Assembly: GCA_009929795.1 (NCBI GenBank)
Contig: RZZR01000015.1
Coordinates: 1-32,833 of the forward strand
Length of the DNA stretch: 32,833 nucleotides
Direction of reading: 5' to 3'
Source: Deltaproteobacteria bacterium
Lineage (GTDB): Bacteria; Desulfobacterota; Desulfovibrionia; Desulfovibrionales; Desulfomicrobiaceae
Of this stretch, positions 1 through 8,000 are shown one piece after another (position 1 is the stretch's first letter; each line of letters starts with the position of its first letter). The position numbers and the translations under genes were made by a program. The notes under the pieces are model-generated. The model worked only from the letters and a program-made list of their open reading frames with translations. It ran no database searches and had not been told where the DNA came from.

Positions 1-235
1 TGGCCACGGAACCGCCCGAAGTCTGGGCCACGGCAATGAGCCCCCGGGCCTCGGCCGTCCGGCCCATGCACTCGGCCAGGGCCTTGCCCACCGGATAGTA
101 GACACCGAGGAGCCCGCCGGTGCCGATGCGCAGCAAGGAGATATCTCCAGCCCGACACTGACCTGACGGCCAGGCCGTGGCCACGACGGCCAGAGCCACG
201 CCGAGTACCATCCACCGAGAAAAACGTACGCTCAT
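1..235 (-). CDS. TAXI-family TRAP transporter solute-binding protein (5' part only)
   Basis: This is the start of a periplasmic receptor of the TAXI (TRAP-associated extracytoplasmic immunogenic) family, which passes a small organic substrate to a fused TRAP permease. The first 78 codons are visible and the rest lies beyond the window edge. Residues 1-30 form a signal peptide with a basic start and a hydrophobic stretch rich in Val, Ala and Leu. The mature protein opens with LRIGTGGLLGVYYPVGKALA, the usual TAXI N-terminal pattern in which a GTGG turn is followed by a YYP(V/I)G loop. The ATG at 235 is preceded by a strong GGAGG ribosome site at about 242-246. The substrate cannot be told from this fragment. 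The family call is secure because both the leader and the first conserved block fit. Confidence 0.85.
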   Translation of the reverse strand, partial: MSVRFSRWMVLGVALAVVATAWPSGQCRAGDISLLRIGTGGLLGVYYPVGKALAECMGRTAEARGLIAVAQTSGGSVA

Positions 236-258
236 AATTCCTCCGTATTCTGTGCACG

Positions 259-295
259 GTCCGCCGTCTATCCACGCCGAACCTGTCCGGCGGAC
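259..295. repeat. 8-bp inverted repeat upstream of the TAXI receptor gene
   Basis: GTCCGCCG at 259-266 is repeated as CGGCGGAC at 288-295, separated by 21 nt. The right arm also sits in a shorter palindrome, GTCCG-G-CGGAC (285-295). It lies 24-60 nt upstream of the TAXI start codon, so it could be an operator or a leader hairpin. In GC-rich DNA an 8-bp repeat can occur by chance, and no regulator is identified. Confidence 0.3.
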
Positions 296-391
296 AAATC
301 CCGGATCAGAAAACCAAGGACAATGGATGTTCCCTTGCCCGGCCTCATCTGTCAAGGACATCCCGGGGTTGGAACCGCCCATCCCCGCTCC

Positions 392-420
392 TTGACCTCC
401 CGACCGGCCCTGCATACCCT
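392..420 (+). promoter_or_regulatory. Candidate sigma-70 promoter for the CaCA antiporter
   Basis: TTGACC (392-397) is five of six matches to the -35 consensus. It is followed after 17 nt by TACCCT (415-420), a weak -10 with three of six matches. The expected transcript start is about 50 nt before the ATG at 480. The spacing is ideal but the -10 is poor. I saw nothing else in the 244-nt gap 236-479 apart from the inverted repeat at 259-295. Confidence 0.3.
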
Positions 421-479
421 CCCATCTCCGGTCACGTTCCGGCCCCTGTTCCAAAGCCTTTCCGACTCCAAGGAACCCG

Positions 480-1448
480 ATGCTTCTCGCCTCCCTAGCC
501 CTCGCCTTCGGCCTGGCCCTCCTCGTCTGGAGCGCCGACCGCTTTGTTGAAGGTTCGGCATGCACCGCCCGCCACCTGGGAGTTCCGCCCCTTTTGATCG
601 GCATGGTCATCGTTGGTTTCGGCACCTCGGCCCCGGAAATGGTCGTTTCCGCTCTGGCCGCCTTGCAGGGAAACCCAGGCATCGCCCTCGGCAACGCCTA
701 CGGATCCAATATCGCCAATATCGGGCTCATTTTGGGGCTGACCGCCCTGATCAGCCCCATCACCGTTCAATCGAGGATCTTGCGCAAGGAGTTGCCGGTT
801 CTGGCCCTGGTCACGGCCCTGGCCATCTGGCAGATATGGGATGAAAGGATCACCCATTTCGAGGCCCTGAGTCTGCTGGGCGTCTTCTTCGGACTCATGG
901 GTTGGACCATTCATCAAGGCTTGAAAAAAACGACCGACCCCCTTGGCGACATGGTCACCAAGAAACTCCAGATCCAGGCCATGCCCCTGTCCTGGGCCAT
1001 TTTTTGGCTAATCCTGGGCCTGATTCTCCTAGTCGCAAGCTCCCGTATCCTGGTCTGGGGAGCGGTCGAAATCGCTAGGGGCTTCGGAGTCAGTGATCTG
1101 ATCATCGGGCTGACAGTCGTCGCCCTGGGCACCTCCCTGCCGGAACTGGCCTCATCCCTGGTCGCCACCCGCAAAGGGGAACACGACATCGCCATCGGCA
1201 ATGTCCTCGGCTCCAACCTTTTCAATACCCTGGCCGTGGTCGGCATCGCCGGAGCCATCCACCCGATGTCTGTCGGACCGGAAGTCCTTTCCCGGGACAT
1301 TCCGGTCATGACCGTCCTGACCCTCTCACTGTTCGTCATCGGTTTTCGGATCGGCCGGCCAGGCCGCATCAATCGATTGGAGGGTGCAGTCCTGCTGGCC
1401 TGCTATATCGGCTACACGGCCTATCTGGCCAGCACCCTGTTCAGCTGA
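480..1448 (+). CDS. Calcium/sodium antiporter, CaCA family (YrbG-like)
   Basis: This is an inner-membrane cation/Ca2+ exchanger of 322 residues, the usual size for YrbG-type proteins with ten membrane helices. The two inverted alpha-repeats that form the ion site are both visible: VGFGTSAPEMVVS near residues 45-57 and VALGTSLPELASS near residues 219-231. Each is followed by a GNxxGSNxxN element (GNAYGSNIANIG near 78 and GNVLGSNLFNT near 240). The acidic residues of the two TS(A/L)PE motifs are intact, so it should be functional. The ATG follows AAGGAA at about 469-474. It converges on the MATE gene with a 22-nt gap. Calcium as substrate is assumed from the family; other cations are possible. 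Confidence 0.92.
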   Translation: MLLASLALAFGLALLVWSADRFVEGSACTARHLGVPPLLIGMVIVGFGTSAPEMVVSALAALQGNPGIALGNAYGSNIANIGLILGLTALISPITVQSRILRKELPVLALVTALAIWQIWDERITHFEALSLLGVFFGLMGWTIHQGLKKTTDPLGDMVTKKLQIQAMPLSWAIFWLILGLILLVASSRILVWGAVEIARGFGVSDLIIGLTVVALGTSLPELASSLVATRKGEHDIAIGNVLGSNLFNTLAVVGIAGAIHPMSVGPEVLSRDIPVMTVLTLSLFVIGFRIGRPGRINRLEGAVLLACYIGYTAYLASTLFS

Positions 1449-1470
1449 TGACGAATGCACCAGCCATCGC

Positions 1471-2817
1471 TCAGGGCCGAGGCTCCTCCGCTCTGAGAAC
1501 CTTGATCCTTCTCCACTCCCCGCTCTGAAAACGAAACATCCACAGGGCCGCTGTGGCGAACACGAATCCCGTGGCCAGGATCCATTCGGCCGTCAGGCTG
1601 GGCATGGTCTGATCAACCAGCCACAGCACGGCCATGAACACCGCCGTGCAGAGGGCAAAGGCCCTGGCGATCCAGCCGGTGTCGCCGGTGGCTGAGAGCA
1701 CATAGCTGATCATGACGTTGGCCGCGTCGAAAAGACAATACACGGCCACGAACTTCAGCACCAGGACACCACTTTCGACGATTTGTCCGCTGTCCGGGCC
1801 GGTCCCGGCAAAAATCGTCATGAGCGGTTCCGGAACCGTCACAAAGAGCACGGCCATGGCCAGCATCCATATCTCGCAAACGAACAGGGACTGCCAGGTG
1901 ATGATCGGAACCTCGTCGTCGTTTCCTGCTCCTCGGGCGTGGCCGATCAATATGCCCGCGGCCTGGCCCAGTCCCAAGGCCGGGAAAAAAGCCAGCCCGT
2001 TGATTCTGAAGGCGATGCTCGAGGCGGCCAATTCCACGGTCCCAAGGCGGCCGACAATCACGAGGAAGACGGTCCAGGCCACGACCTCCCCGCTGATCCG
2101 CAAGCCCATGGGCAAGGCCATGAGCAGAAAACGGCGGAACTCTCTCCACTGAAGTCTTCGTGCTTCGGCATCGGCGAATCCCTCGTTCCTGGCGAACAGG
2201 GCCACAAAAAGGATGGCGGCCACCATCTGGGAAATCACCGTCCCCAAGGCTGCCCCGGCCATGCCCATCCGGGGAAATCCCCATGCCCCGAGAACCAGCA
2301 CCCAGGTCAGGACGACGTTCAGGGCGAACGAGACAAAGGTCACCCAGGTGATTGTCAAGGTTCGCCCAATGCCGGCCAACCACCCGGACAGGGCCGCACC
2401 CAGAACGGGAAAGAACGACCCTGCCATGCAGATGGAAAAATAGACCATTTCATCGTCGGCCACCTGGGGGGAATGGCCGACCAGGCCAAAGATCTGGGCC
2501 AGGGGCCAGGCCAAGGCCAGGGCCAGCATTCCGGATACGGCGGCGGTATGGATGCCCAGCCAGGCCGAAGACCGCACGCCGTGAAAGTCCCCCCGCCCGT
2601 AGCTGTGGGCGACGAAGATGCCGGCATATCCGGCGGTGCCGAACAACAGGGCCTGAAAGACGATCACGGCCATGCTCGATGGTCCCATGGCCGCCACGGC
2701 CTCGCTGGAATGACGGGACAAGACCAGGGCGTCGACGACCTGCATAAGGGCGACCGTCGAGAACGACAGGACCAGCGGCCCGGCGAGCTTGAGCAGACGG
2801 GGGACGTATCGGAGCAT
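1471..2817 (-). CDS. MATE-family efflux transporter
   Basis: This encodes a 448-residue multidrug and toxic compound extrusion protein of the MatE/NorM type, an inner-membrane antiporter that expels cationic compounds using Na+ or H+. It has about twelve hydrophobic segments in two MatE halves. The opening (PLVLSFSTVALMQVVDALVLSR) carries the usual V(D)xxxLSR pattern of the first two helices, and the second half begins near residue 235 (ALPMGLRISGEVVAWTVFLV). The start at 2817 is preceded on the minus strand by AAGGA a few nt upstream. Its promoter must lie between 2818 and 3114, facing away from the zinc operon. The substrate is unknown; the family assignment is firm. Confidence 0.9.
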   Translation of the reverse strand: MLRYVPRLLKLAGPLVLSFSTVALMQVVDALVLSRHSSEAVAAMGPSSMAVIVFQALLFGTAGYAGIFVAHSYGRGDFHGVRSSAWLGIHTAAVSGMLALALAWPLAQIFGLVGHSPQVADDEMVYFSICMAGSFFPVLGAALSGWLAGIGRTLTITWVTFVSFALNVVLTWVLVLGAWGFPRMGMAGAALGTVISQMVAAILFVALFARNEGFADAEARRLQWREFRRFLLMALPMGLRISGEVVAWTVFLVIVGRLGTVELAASSIAFRINGLAFFPALGLGQAAGILIGHARGAGNDDEVPIITWQSLFVCEIWMLAMAVLFVTVPEPLMTIFAGTGPDSGQIVESGVLVLKFVAVYCLFDAANVMISYVLSATGDTGWIARAFALCTAVFMAVLWLVDQTMPSLTAEWILATGFVFATAALWMFRFQSGEWRRIKVLRAEEPRP

Positions 2818-2858
2818 CGGGTTCCTTGAGATGAACGGTTAGGGATTCGATCCAATAC

Positions 2859-2873
2859 CGGACACCTTGTCCG
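2859..2873. promoter_or_regulatory. Short palindrome in the divergent MATE/zinc-operon gap
   Basis: CGGACA-CCT-TGTCCG is a perfect 6-3-6 palindrome lying 42-56 nt before the MATE start codon, a common place for a repressor site. No repressor gene is adjacent and no second copy was found. The 285-nt gap between the two start codons also contains TTGACA at 3023-3028 on the plus strand, a possible -35 for the zinc operon, without a convincing -10. Confidence 0.3.
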
Positions 2874-3114
2874 TTGAGACAGGGAGACCATTGAGAGCCT
2901 GTCGTTTCAGGTCCGGCCGGATACTGATTTCCAGATAGAGAGGCAACCACAAAACGGAGTTAAAAACCTGTCGCCGGGGCTCTGGTTGTCCAAAGCTCAT
3001 TGCCAAATACGACGGACCGCAGTTGACAAGGCTCGGGCCATTGGGACATTCCTTTACCCACCAGACCGTTTTGGTTCAACAATCCACGCCTTTCAGACCG
3101 GGAGAAAACAGACC

Positions 3115-4014
3115 ATGCCCCATGCCCCTTTGTGTCGAGCCATTTTTTCCGCATGGGCGTCGGCCATCCTGTGTTTTGCCGTGGTGGCTCCGGTCCAGGC
3201 CCAGCCACTGACCATCGTCACCAGCATCGTCCCCCAGGAATACTTTGTCGAGCGGATCGCCGGGCCCGACGTCCGAATCATGGCCATGGTTCAACCAGGA
3301 GCCAGTCCGGCCTCCTACGAGCCCACTCCGGAACAGATGGCCGCCCTGTCCAAAGCCTCGGTCTTTTTTACCATCGGCGTCCCCTTCGAAAAAGGCTGGG
3401 TTCCGAGGATGCGGACCGCCAACCCGGATCTGCTCTTCGTTGACATGGGACAAGGCCTCGAACGACGACCCATCACCGGGCATAGACAGGATCACGGGCC
3501 TGGACACGTTCACGAAGGAGAAATTTTGGATCCTCATGTCTGGCTCTCTCCTCCGCTGGTCCGGATCATGGCCCAGACTATCCGGGATGTCCTGCAGGAA
3601 CTGAATCCCGGCCAGGCCCATGTCTACGCCGCCAACTATCAAGATTTTGTTCGGGAAATCGACCGGCTGGATCTGAAGATCATCGACATTTTCGGCCATG
3701 TCCCTGAGCAACGCCGCCGATTCATGGTCTTTCACCCCTCATGGGGCTATTTCGCCCATGCCTACGGACTCGAACAGATGGCCATCGAGCGACACGGCAA
3801 GGAACCGGGCCCTAGAGATATGGCCGAAATCTTGTCCGAAGCCAAAAAACGGGGAATTGAGGTCATCTTTGTTCAACCGGAATTCTCCACTCGGAACGCC
3901 GAAACCCTGGCCAGGGACATTGGGGCCAATGTGGTTACGGTCAACCCCCTGACCCGTGACTGGTCGAAAAATCTGCTCCAGGCCGCCCGAGCCTTTGCCG
4001 GTCTCGATCGATGA
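3115..4014 (+). CDS. znuA: Zinc-type metal ABC transporter substrate-binding protein (ZnuA-like)
   Basis: This is the periplasmic receptor (299 residues) of a cluster A-I metal importer. The chosen ATG follows GGGAG at 3100-3104 and gives a normal signal peptide ending VQA-Q near residue 30; upstream in-frame codons would ruin that leader. Zinc-family features are DPHVWLSP (His141), a histidine-rich loop at 123-133 (His123, 127, 131, 133), FHPSWGYFA (His207) and QPEFSTRNAETLA (Glu256). The usual first ligand motif PGA(D/S)PH is here PGASPAS, so Ala66 replaces the first metal-binding His. That may mark a subfamily or altered metal preference. It overlaps the ATPase gene by ATGA. Zinc is the best guess; manganese or iron cannot be excluded. 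Confidence 0.85.
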   Translation: MPHAPLCRAIFSAWASAILCFAVVAPVQAQPLTIVTSIVPQEYFVERIAGPDVRIMAMVQPGASPASYEPTPEQMAALSKASVFFTIGVPFEKGWVPRMRTANPDLLFVDMGQGLERRPITGHRQDHGPGHVHEGEILDPHVWLSPPLVRIMAQTIRDVLQELNPGQAHVYAANYQDFVREIDRLDLKIIDIFGHVPEQRRRFMVFHPSWGYFAHAYGLEQMAIERHGKEPGPRDMAEILSEAKKRGIEVIFVQPEFSTRNAETLARDIGANVVTVNPLTRDWSKNLLQAARAFAGLDR

Positions 4015-4814
4015 TCTCCGCCTCACCCGCGCCTCCAGTCCTCGTTCTGAACGACGTTTGCTTTTCCTATAGCCGAAACGCTATTCTCGAGCATGTCGAT
4101 CTGACCCTCCGCCAGGGTGATTTTCTGGCCGTGCTCGGACCCAACGGCGGCGGCAAGACCACCCTGGTCAAGCTGATTCTAGGATTGATCCGTCCGGTTA
4201 CCGGACGGATCGAAGTCTTTGGCCTTCCTCCAGGCAAGGCGGCCTGCCGTGTGGGCTATGTTCCTCAAAAAATACACGCCGGACGCGGTTTTCCGGTCAC
4301 GGCCCTGGACGCCACCCTCATGGGTCTGATTGGTGCGCCTTCCAGGAAATCTCGACGCAAGGACAAGGATTTGGCCATGAACGCCCTGGCCCGGGTGGGT
4401 ATGGAAAACCAGGCCGGAAATCGAATGGACCGATTATCCGGGGGGCAGATCCAACGTGTCCTGGTGGCCCGGGCCTTGATCTCGGACCCCGATTTCCTTG
4501 TTTTCGACGAGCCCACCGCCAGCATCGACCCCCTTGGCAAGCACTGCATCTACGAGATGCTCTCCGACATCGCCCAAGGGGTGACCGTCATGGTCGTCAG
4601 CCATGATCTGGTCATGGTCTCCATGGCCTCGGCCCGCATCACCTGCGTGGCCGCCGTCAACCGCAGGCTCATCTTCAACCGGGGAACGATCATGGGAGAG
4701 GATATGCTCACCCTGATCTACGGAGAGCACGGCCACGCCTGCCCCATGGAAAACGCCATCCAGGACATGCACGCCATGTTCGCCGGCCGCGCCGCTCCGG
4801 AGACCCGGCCATGA
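4011..4814 (+). CDS. znuC: Metal ABC transporter ATP-binding protein (ZnuC-like)
   Basis: This is the cytoplasmic ATPase (267 residues) that drives the importer formed with the genes on either side. All nucleotide-binding motifs are present: Walker A GPNGGGKTT (residues 43-51), signature LSGGQ (about 142), Walker B with FDEPTASID (about 165) and the switch VSHDL. The C-terminal tail has several Cys and His residues (HGHACP), common in zinc-type ATPases. Its ATG lies inside the receptor gene's stop (ATGA, 4011-4014), and its own stop overlaps the permease start in the same way, so the three are translationally coupled. Confidence 0.92.
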   Translation: MISASPAPPVLVLNDVCFSYSRNAILEHVDLTLRQGDFLAVLGPNGGGKTTLVKLILGLIRPVTGRIEVFGLPPGKAACRVGYVPQKIHAGRGFPVTALDATLMGLIGAPSRKSRRKDKDLAMNALARVGMENQAGNRMDRLSGGQIQRVLVARALISDPDFLVFDEPTASIDPLGKHCIYEMLSDIAQGVTVMVVSHDLVMVSMASARITCVAAVNRRLIFNRGTIMGEDMLTLIYGEHGHACPMENAIQDMHAMFAGRAAPETRP

Positions 4815-5656
4815 CCGAAATCCTGTCCCTGACCTTCATGCAGAATGCCCTGTTGGCTGGTCTGCTGGCCAGTGTCGTCTGCGGGACCATCGGCTCACTG
4901 GTCGTCGTCAACCGTCAGGTCTTTTTGGCCGGTGGTGTAGCCCACAGCGCATACGGCGGTGTCGGCTTGGCCTTTTTCCTCGGCCTGCCGGTTTTGCCGA
5001 CGACCATTGCCTTCACCCTGGCCGTGGCCCTAATCATGGGAACCGTGGCCCTGCGCCGAGGTGAACGGACCGACACCATCATCGGGGTCATGTGGGCCTC
5101 GGGCATGGCTCTTGGCGTCCTGCTCATGGACATCACCCCCGGCTACAACGTGGACCTGATGAGCTACCTCTTCGGCAGCATCCTGGCCGTTTCCCGAGCC
5201 GATCTTTTGGTCATGGCCGGACTGGATGCCGTTGTGGTCGTCGTCGTCCTGCTCGCCTACCGCCATCTGCTGGCCTTCAGCTTCGACCGAGACTTCGCCC
5301 AGAGCCGGGGTCTGCCCGTGGCCGGGCTCCACTTTCTCGTTCTCGTGCTCACGGCCTTGTCCGTGGTCATGATCATCAGGATCGTGGGACTCATCCTGGT
5401 CATCGCCCTCCTGACCATCCCTTCGGCCATGGCCGAACAAAGGGCTCACTCGCTGGCGGGAATGATGGTCCGGTCCTGTCTCTGGAGCGCCATTTTCTGC
5501 ACCGTTGGCCTTGTGGTCTCCTATGGTCTGAACCTTACCTCCGGAGCCTCCATCATTGCGGTGGCCTCCTTGAGCTTTTTCGCCAACTTTCTCCGCAAAA
5601 CCATCACCAGGGCTCTGCCCTCCACTATCGAACCTCATCAGGAAGCAGAAACATGA
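4811..5656 (+). CDS. znuB: Metal ABC transporter permease (ZnuB-like, ABC-3 family)
   Basis: This is the inner-membrane subunit (281 residues) of the metal importer, with about eight hydrophobic helices and the ABC-3 family layout. Recognisable segments are GTIGSLVVVNRQVFLAGGVAHSAYGGVG early on (the conserved R-Q-x-F-x-x-x-x-x-x-H-x-x-x-x-G pattern) and RIVGLILVIALLTIPSAMAEQ near residues 195-215, the coupling helix region that contacts the ATPase. It begins at an ATGA overlap with znuC and ends at an ATGA overlap with the PIN-like gene. The metal specificity follows from the receptor, not from this protein. Confidence 0.9.
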   Translation: MTEILSLTFMQNALLAGLLASVVCGTIGSLVVVNRQVFLAGGVAHSAYGGVGLAFFLGLPVLPTTIAFTLAVALIMGTVALRRGERTDTIIGVMWASGMALGVLLMDITPGYNVDLMSYLFGSILAVSRADLLVMAGLDAVVVVVVLLAYRHLLAFSFDRDFAQSRGLPVAGLHFLVLVLTALSVVMIIRIVGLILVIALLTIPSAMAEQRAHSLAGMMVRSCLWSAIFCTVGLVVSYGLNLTSGASIIAVASLSFFANFLRKTITRALPSTIEPHQEAET

Positions 5657-6258
5657 CACCAACGAACAGCGCCCCTTCTCAGAACTATCTGCTCATCGAC
5701 TACGAAAACATCCAGAAGGTCGACCTGTCCGAACTCCCCCCCAACTACCTGGTCAAAATCTTCGTCGGTTTCTCCCAGAAAAACATCCCCTTTGACCTTG
5801 TCCAGCAGGCCCAGGAACTCGGCAACAGGCTGGAATGGATAAAAATTGACGGCCAGGGCAACAATGCCCTGGACTTCCACATCGCCTTCTACATGGGCAA
5901 GTATCTGTCCGAACACGAAAAGGCCGGGTTCACGATCCTATCCAAGGACAAGGGCTTCGACCCCCTGATCAAGCATATCGGCCGGCTCAATCGGATCTGC
6001 CGCCGGATCAACTCTCTTCTGGAATTGACGGAAAAGACCGAGGACCATCCCCGGAACAAAAATCTGGAACGGGTCATCGAACTCCTCTCAAAGATCGACA
6101 AGAACCGGCGACCACGAAAAAGACGGACCCTGACCCAGCAGATCGCCTCCTATTTTCCCAAGAAGCTGCCCGAGGGTGAACTCGAGCGAATCGTCGACTA
6201 TCTCTTCATAGAAAATCTCGTCTCTGAGACCGACAACCGGTTGCAATACGAATTCTGA
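5653..6258 (+). CDS. PIN-like domain protein, putative RNase
   Basis: This 201-residue protein starts within the permease stop codon (ATGA, 5653-5656). Its N-terminal 120 residues look like a PIN/NYN-type nuclease fold. LLIDYENIQ opens the domain with acidic Asp16 and Glu18, NALDFH supplies Asp74 and LSKDKGFDPL supplies Asp99 and Asp103, the spacing expected for a metal-dependent acidic active site. Basic residues (KNRRPRKRR, about 150-158) link to a C-terminal 45-residue segment that resembles a winged helix. The reading frame continues open far upstream inside znuB, but that part is a frame shadow. Substrate and role are unknown. Its placement as fourth gene of a metal-uptake operon suggests shared expression but proves no link. 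Confidence 0.75.
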   Translation: MTPTNSAPSQNYLLIDYENIQKVDLSELPPNYLVKIFVGFSQKNIPFDLVQQAQELGNRLEWIKIDGQGNNALDFHIAFYMGKYLSEHEKAGFTILSKDKGFDPLIKHIGRLNRICRRINSLLELTEKTEDHPRNKNLERVIELLSKIDKNRRPRKRRTLTQQIASYFPKKLPEGELERIVDYLFIENLVSETDNRLQYEF

Positions 6259-6271
6259 ACCCGCCATTCGT

Positions 6272-6297
6272 ATTCCCGGCACCCCGGGCCGAGGAAT
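6272..6297 (+). terminator. Hairpin 13 nt after the znu-PIN operon
   Basis: ATTCCCGGC (6272-6280) pairs with GCCG-A-GGAAT (6288-6297), giving nine base pairs with one bulged A and a 7-nt loop. It starts 13 nt after the last stop codon, where a transcript end is expected. No U-tract follows, so it may be only an RNA 3'-end stabiliser or a Rho-linked end. Confidence 0.35.
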
Positions 6298-6392
6298 CAC
6301 GAAAGCCCGTCTTCATCGGCACCTACGATCGTGACATGCTCGCGATCCGTCTCGTTATTCTAGACGATGGGCACACCGTGGCCCCCTGACAT

Positions 6393-6423
6393 TTGGAATT
6401 TTTAACATCAACAATCGGATAAT
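6393..6423 (+). promoter_or_regulatory. Candidate promoter for the MFS gene, possibly leaderless
   Basis: GATAAT (6418-6423) is a good -10 with five of six matches, lying in the only AT-rich stretch of this gap. TTGGAA (6393-6398) could be the -35, but the spacer is 19 nt. The predicted transcript start falls at or next to the GTG at 6430, and no ribosome site precedes that codon, so the mRNA may be leaderless. Confidence 0.35.
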
Positions 6424-6429
6424 CGCCTC

Positions 6430-7896
6430 GTGACCGACATCCCCGGCCCTTCCTGCATGGACCCAAAATGCGTCATTCGGGCCATGCTCGGTGTCAACCT
6501 GATGGTCTTCATGGCCACTCTTGACATGAGCATCGTCAACGTCTCTCTACCGACTCTGGTGGAACAGCTGAACACGGATTTTGCCATCATCCAATGGGTT
6601 GTCCTCAGCTACATCCTGGTCGTCGCCTCTCTGCTCCTGCTCGTCTCCAGACTGGGCGACATCAAGGGTAAGAAGGCCATCTTCACTTGGGGGATGGTTA
6701 TCTTCACCGCCGGGTCCCTGCTCTGTGGACTGGCCCCAAACGTCTCCTGGCTCATCGCCTTCCGGGCCGTCCAAGGCGTGGGCGCGGCCATGAGCCAGGC
6801 CCTGGGCATCGCCATAGTCACCGAAATCGCCACTCCCGGAACCCGTGGTCGAGCCATCGGGTTCATCGGAGCCACGGTTTCCCTGGGCCTGGCCCTGGGC
6901 CCCTCCATAGGCGGAATCATGATCGGTGTTCTGGGCTGGCGGTCCATCTTTCTGATCAACGTCCCCATCGGCCTCTTTGCCTTTCATTTTGTCCACAGCA
7001 ATCTGCCGACCCTTCCTCCCGTGCGCGAAGGACAGCGTTTCGATCCTGCCGGGGCTGTCATTTCGGCCCTGACCCTGGCCGCCTACTCCCTGGGCATGAC
7101 CTGGGGCCAGAAACAGGGGTTCGATCACGGTGCCGCCCTGGCCCTTCTGGGCGTCGCCGCCCTGGGTCTCGGCCTTTTCATCATCGTTGAGCAACGAGTC
7201 CCGGAACCAATGATCGATCTCGGGCTCTTCGCCAACAGGCTCTTCACCCTGAACCTGATCATGGCCGTTCTGGCGTTCATTTCCCTGGCCGGGGTCTTCA
7301 TCATGCCCTTTTTCCTCCAGATGGCCCAAGGATACTCCATCCAGCAGGTCGGGCTGATGATGATGGTTATTCCCTTGGCCATGGGCATCACCGCCCCGGT
7401 GGCCGGTTCCCTTTCGGACGCCTTCGGCAGTCGGGGGATTTCCGTCGTCGGCCTCCTGATCATGGCCGGGGGCTGCTTTGCCGTCTCCACCCTGACGATG
7501 GACACCCCCTGGTGGGGATACGTCCTGCGGGCCGTTCCCCTCGGACTCGGGGTGGGCATCTTTCAGGCTCCCAACAACAGCGCCATCATGGGTGCCGTGC
7601 CCACCGAACGCCTCGGCGTGGCCTCGGGCCTGCTGAACTATTCACGGGTCTTCGGACAAAGCACCGGCATTCCCCTGGTGGGAGCCATCTTCACCACCGT
7701 GGTTCTCTCCATCGCCGACCTCCCCGAACGTACGGACTTCTCCCTGGCTCCGCCCGAAGCTCTGGCCGCCGGGGTGACCGGCGCCTATCGCATCCAGGGA
7801 ATCATCATCCTTCTGGCCGTGCTCCTGGCCGTCTACTCCTGGCGGCTGGCCAAAAAACAGGCGGCTCGATCGCCTTGGAAACGTCCGCCCGGATAG
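6430..7896 (+). CDS. MFS transporter, DHA2 (14-helix) drug exporter family
   Basis: This is an inner-membrane proton-coupled exporter of 488 residues, the normal size for the EmrB/QacA-type DHA2 family with fourteen helices. It shows the family's first-helix motif LDMSIVNVSLPTL, motif A as SRLGDIKGKK between helices 2 and 3, and motif C-like glycines in GATVSLGLALGPSIGG. The start is GTG at 6430; ATG at 6457 is an alternative but also lacks a ribosome site. No membrane-fusion (EmrA-like) partner is adjacent, so it probably works alone. The substrate cannot be predicted. Confidence 0.88.
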   Translation: MTDIPGPSCMDPKCVIRAMLGVNLMVFMATLDMSIVNVSLPTLVEQLNTDFAIIQWVVLSYILVVASLLLLVSRLGDIKGKKAIFTWGMVIFTAGSLLCGLAPNVSWLIAFRAVQGVGAAMSQALGIAIVTEIATPGTRGRAIGFIGATVSLGLALGPSIGGIMIGVLGWRSIFLINVPIGLFAFHFVHSNLPTLPPVREGQRFDPAGAVISALTLAAYSLGMTWGQKQGFDHGAALALLGVAALGLGLFIIVEQRVPEPMIDLGLFANRLFTLNLIMAVLAFISLAGVFIMPFFLQMAQGYSIQQVGLMMMVIPLAMGITAPVAGSLSDAFGSRGISVVGLLIMAGGCFAVSTLTMDTPWWGYVLRAVPLGLGVGIFQAPNNSAIMGAVPTERLGVASGLLNYSRVFGQSTGIPLVGAIFTTVVLSIADLPERTDFSLAPPEALAAGVTGAYRIQGIIILLAVLLAVYSWRLAKKQAARSPWKRPPG

Positions 7897-8000
7897 TCGA
7901 CGCATGCACCAATTTGCCAGATCGGTCCTTGCCAACCGGCCTCCCTGAAGACTATCCTCGACCCAGGACCGTTTTTGAACATCAACGCGGAGAATCCAGC

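Noticed and set aside
1783-2829. Long plus-strand open frame of 348 codons across the MATE gene
   Set aside because: It lies antisense to a clear MATE gene, has a low-complexity Gly/Gln/His-rich translation and no domain; a frame shadow of GC-rich coding DNA.
2841-2860. GGGATTCGATCC-like string that resembles a tRNA T-arm
   Set aside because: The flanking bases do not form the five-pair T-stem and no anticodon or acceptor arm can be built around it.
5092-5652. Upstream extension of the PIN-like frame inside znuB
   Set aside because: Out-of-frame reading of the permease gene; the ATG at 5653 in the ATGA overlap is far better supported.
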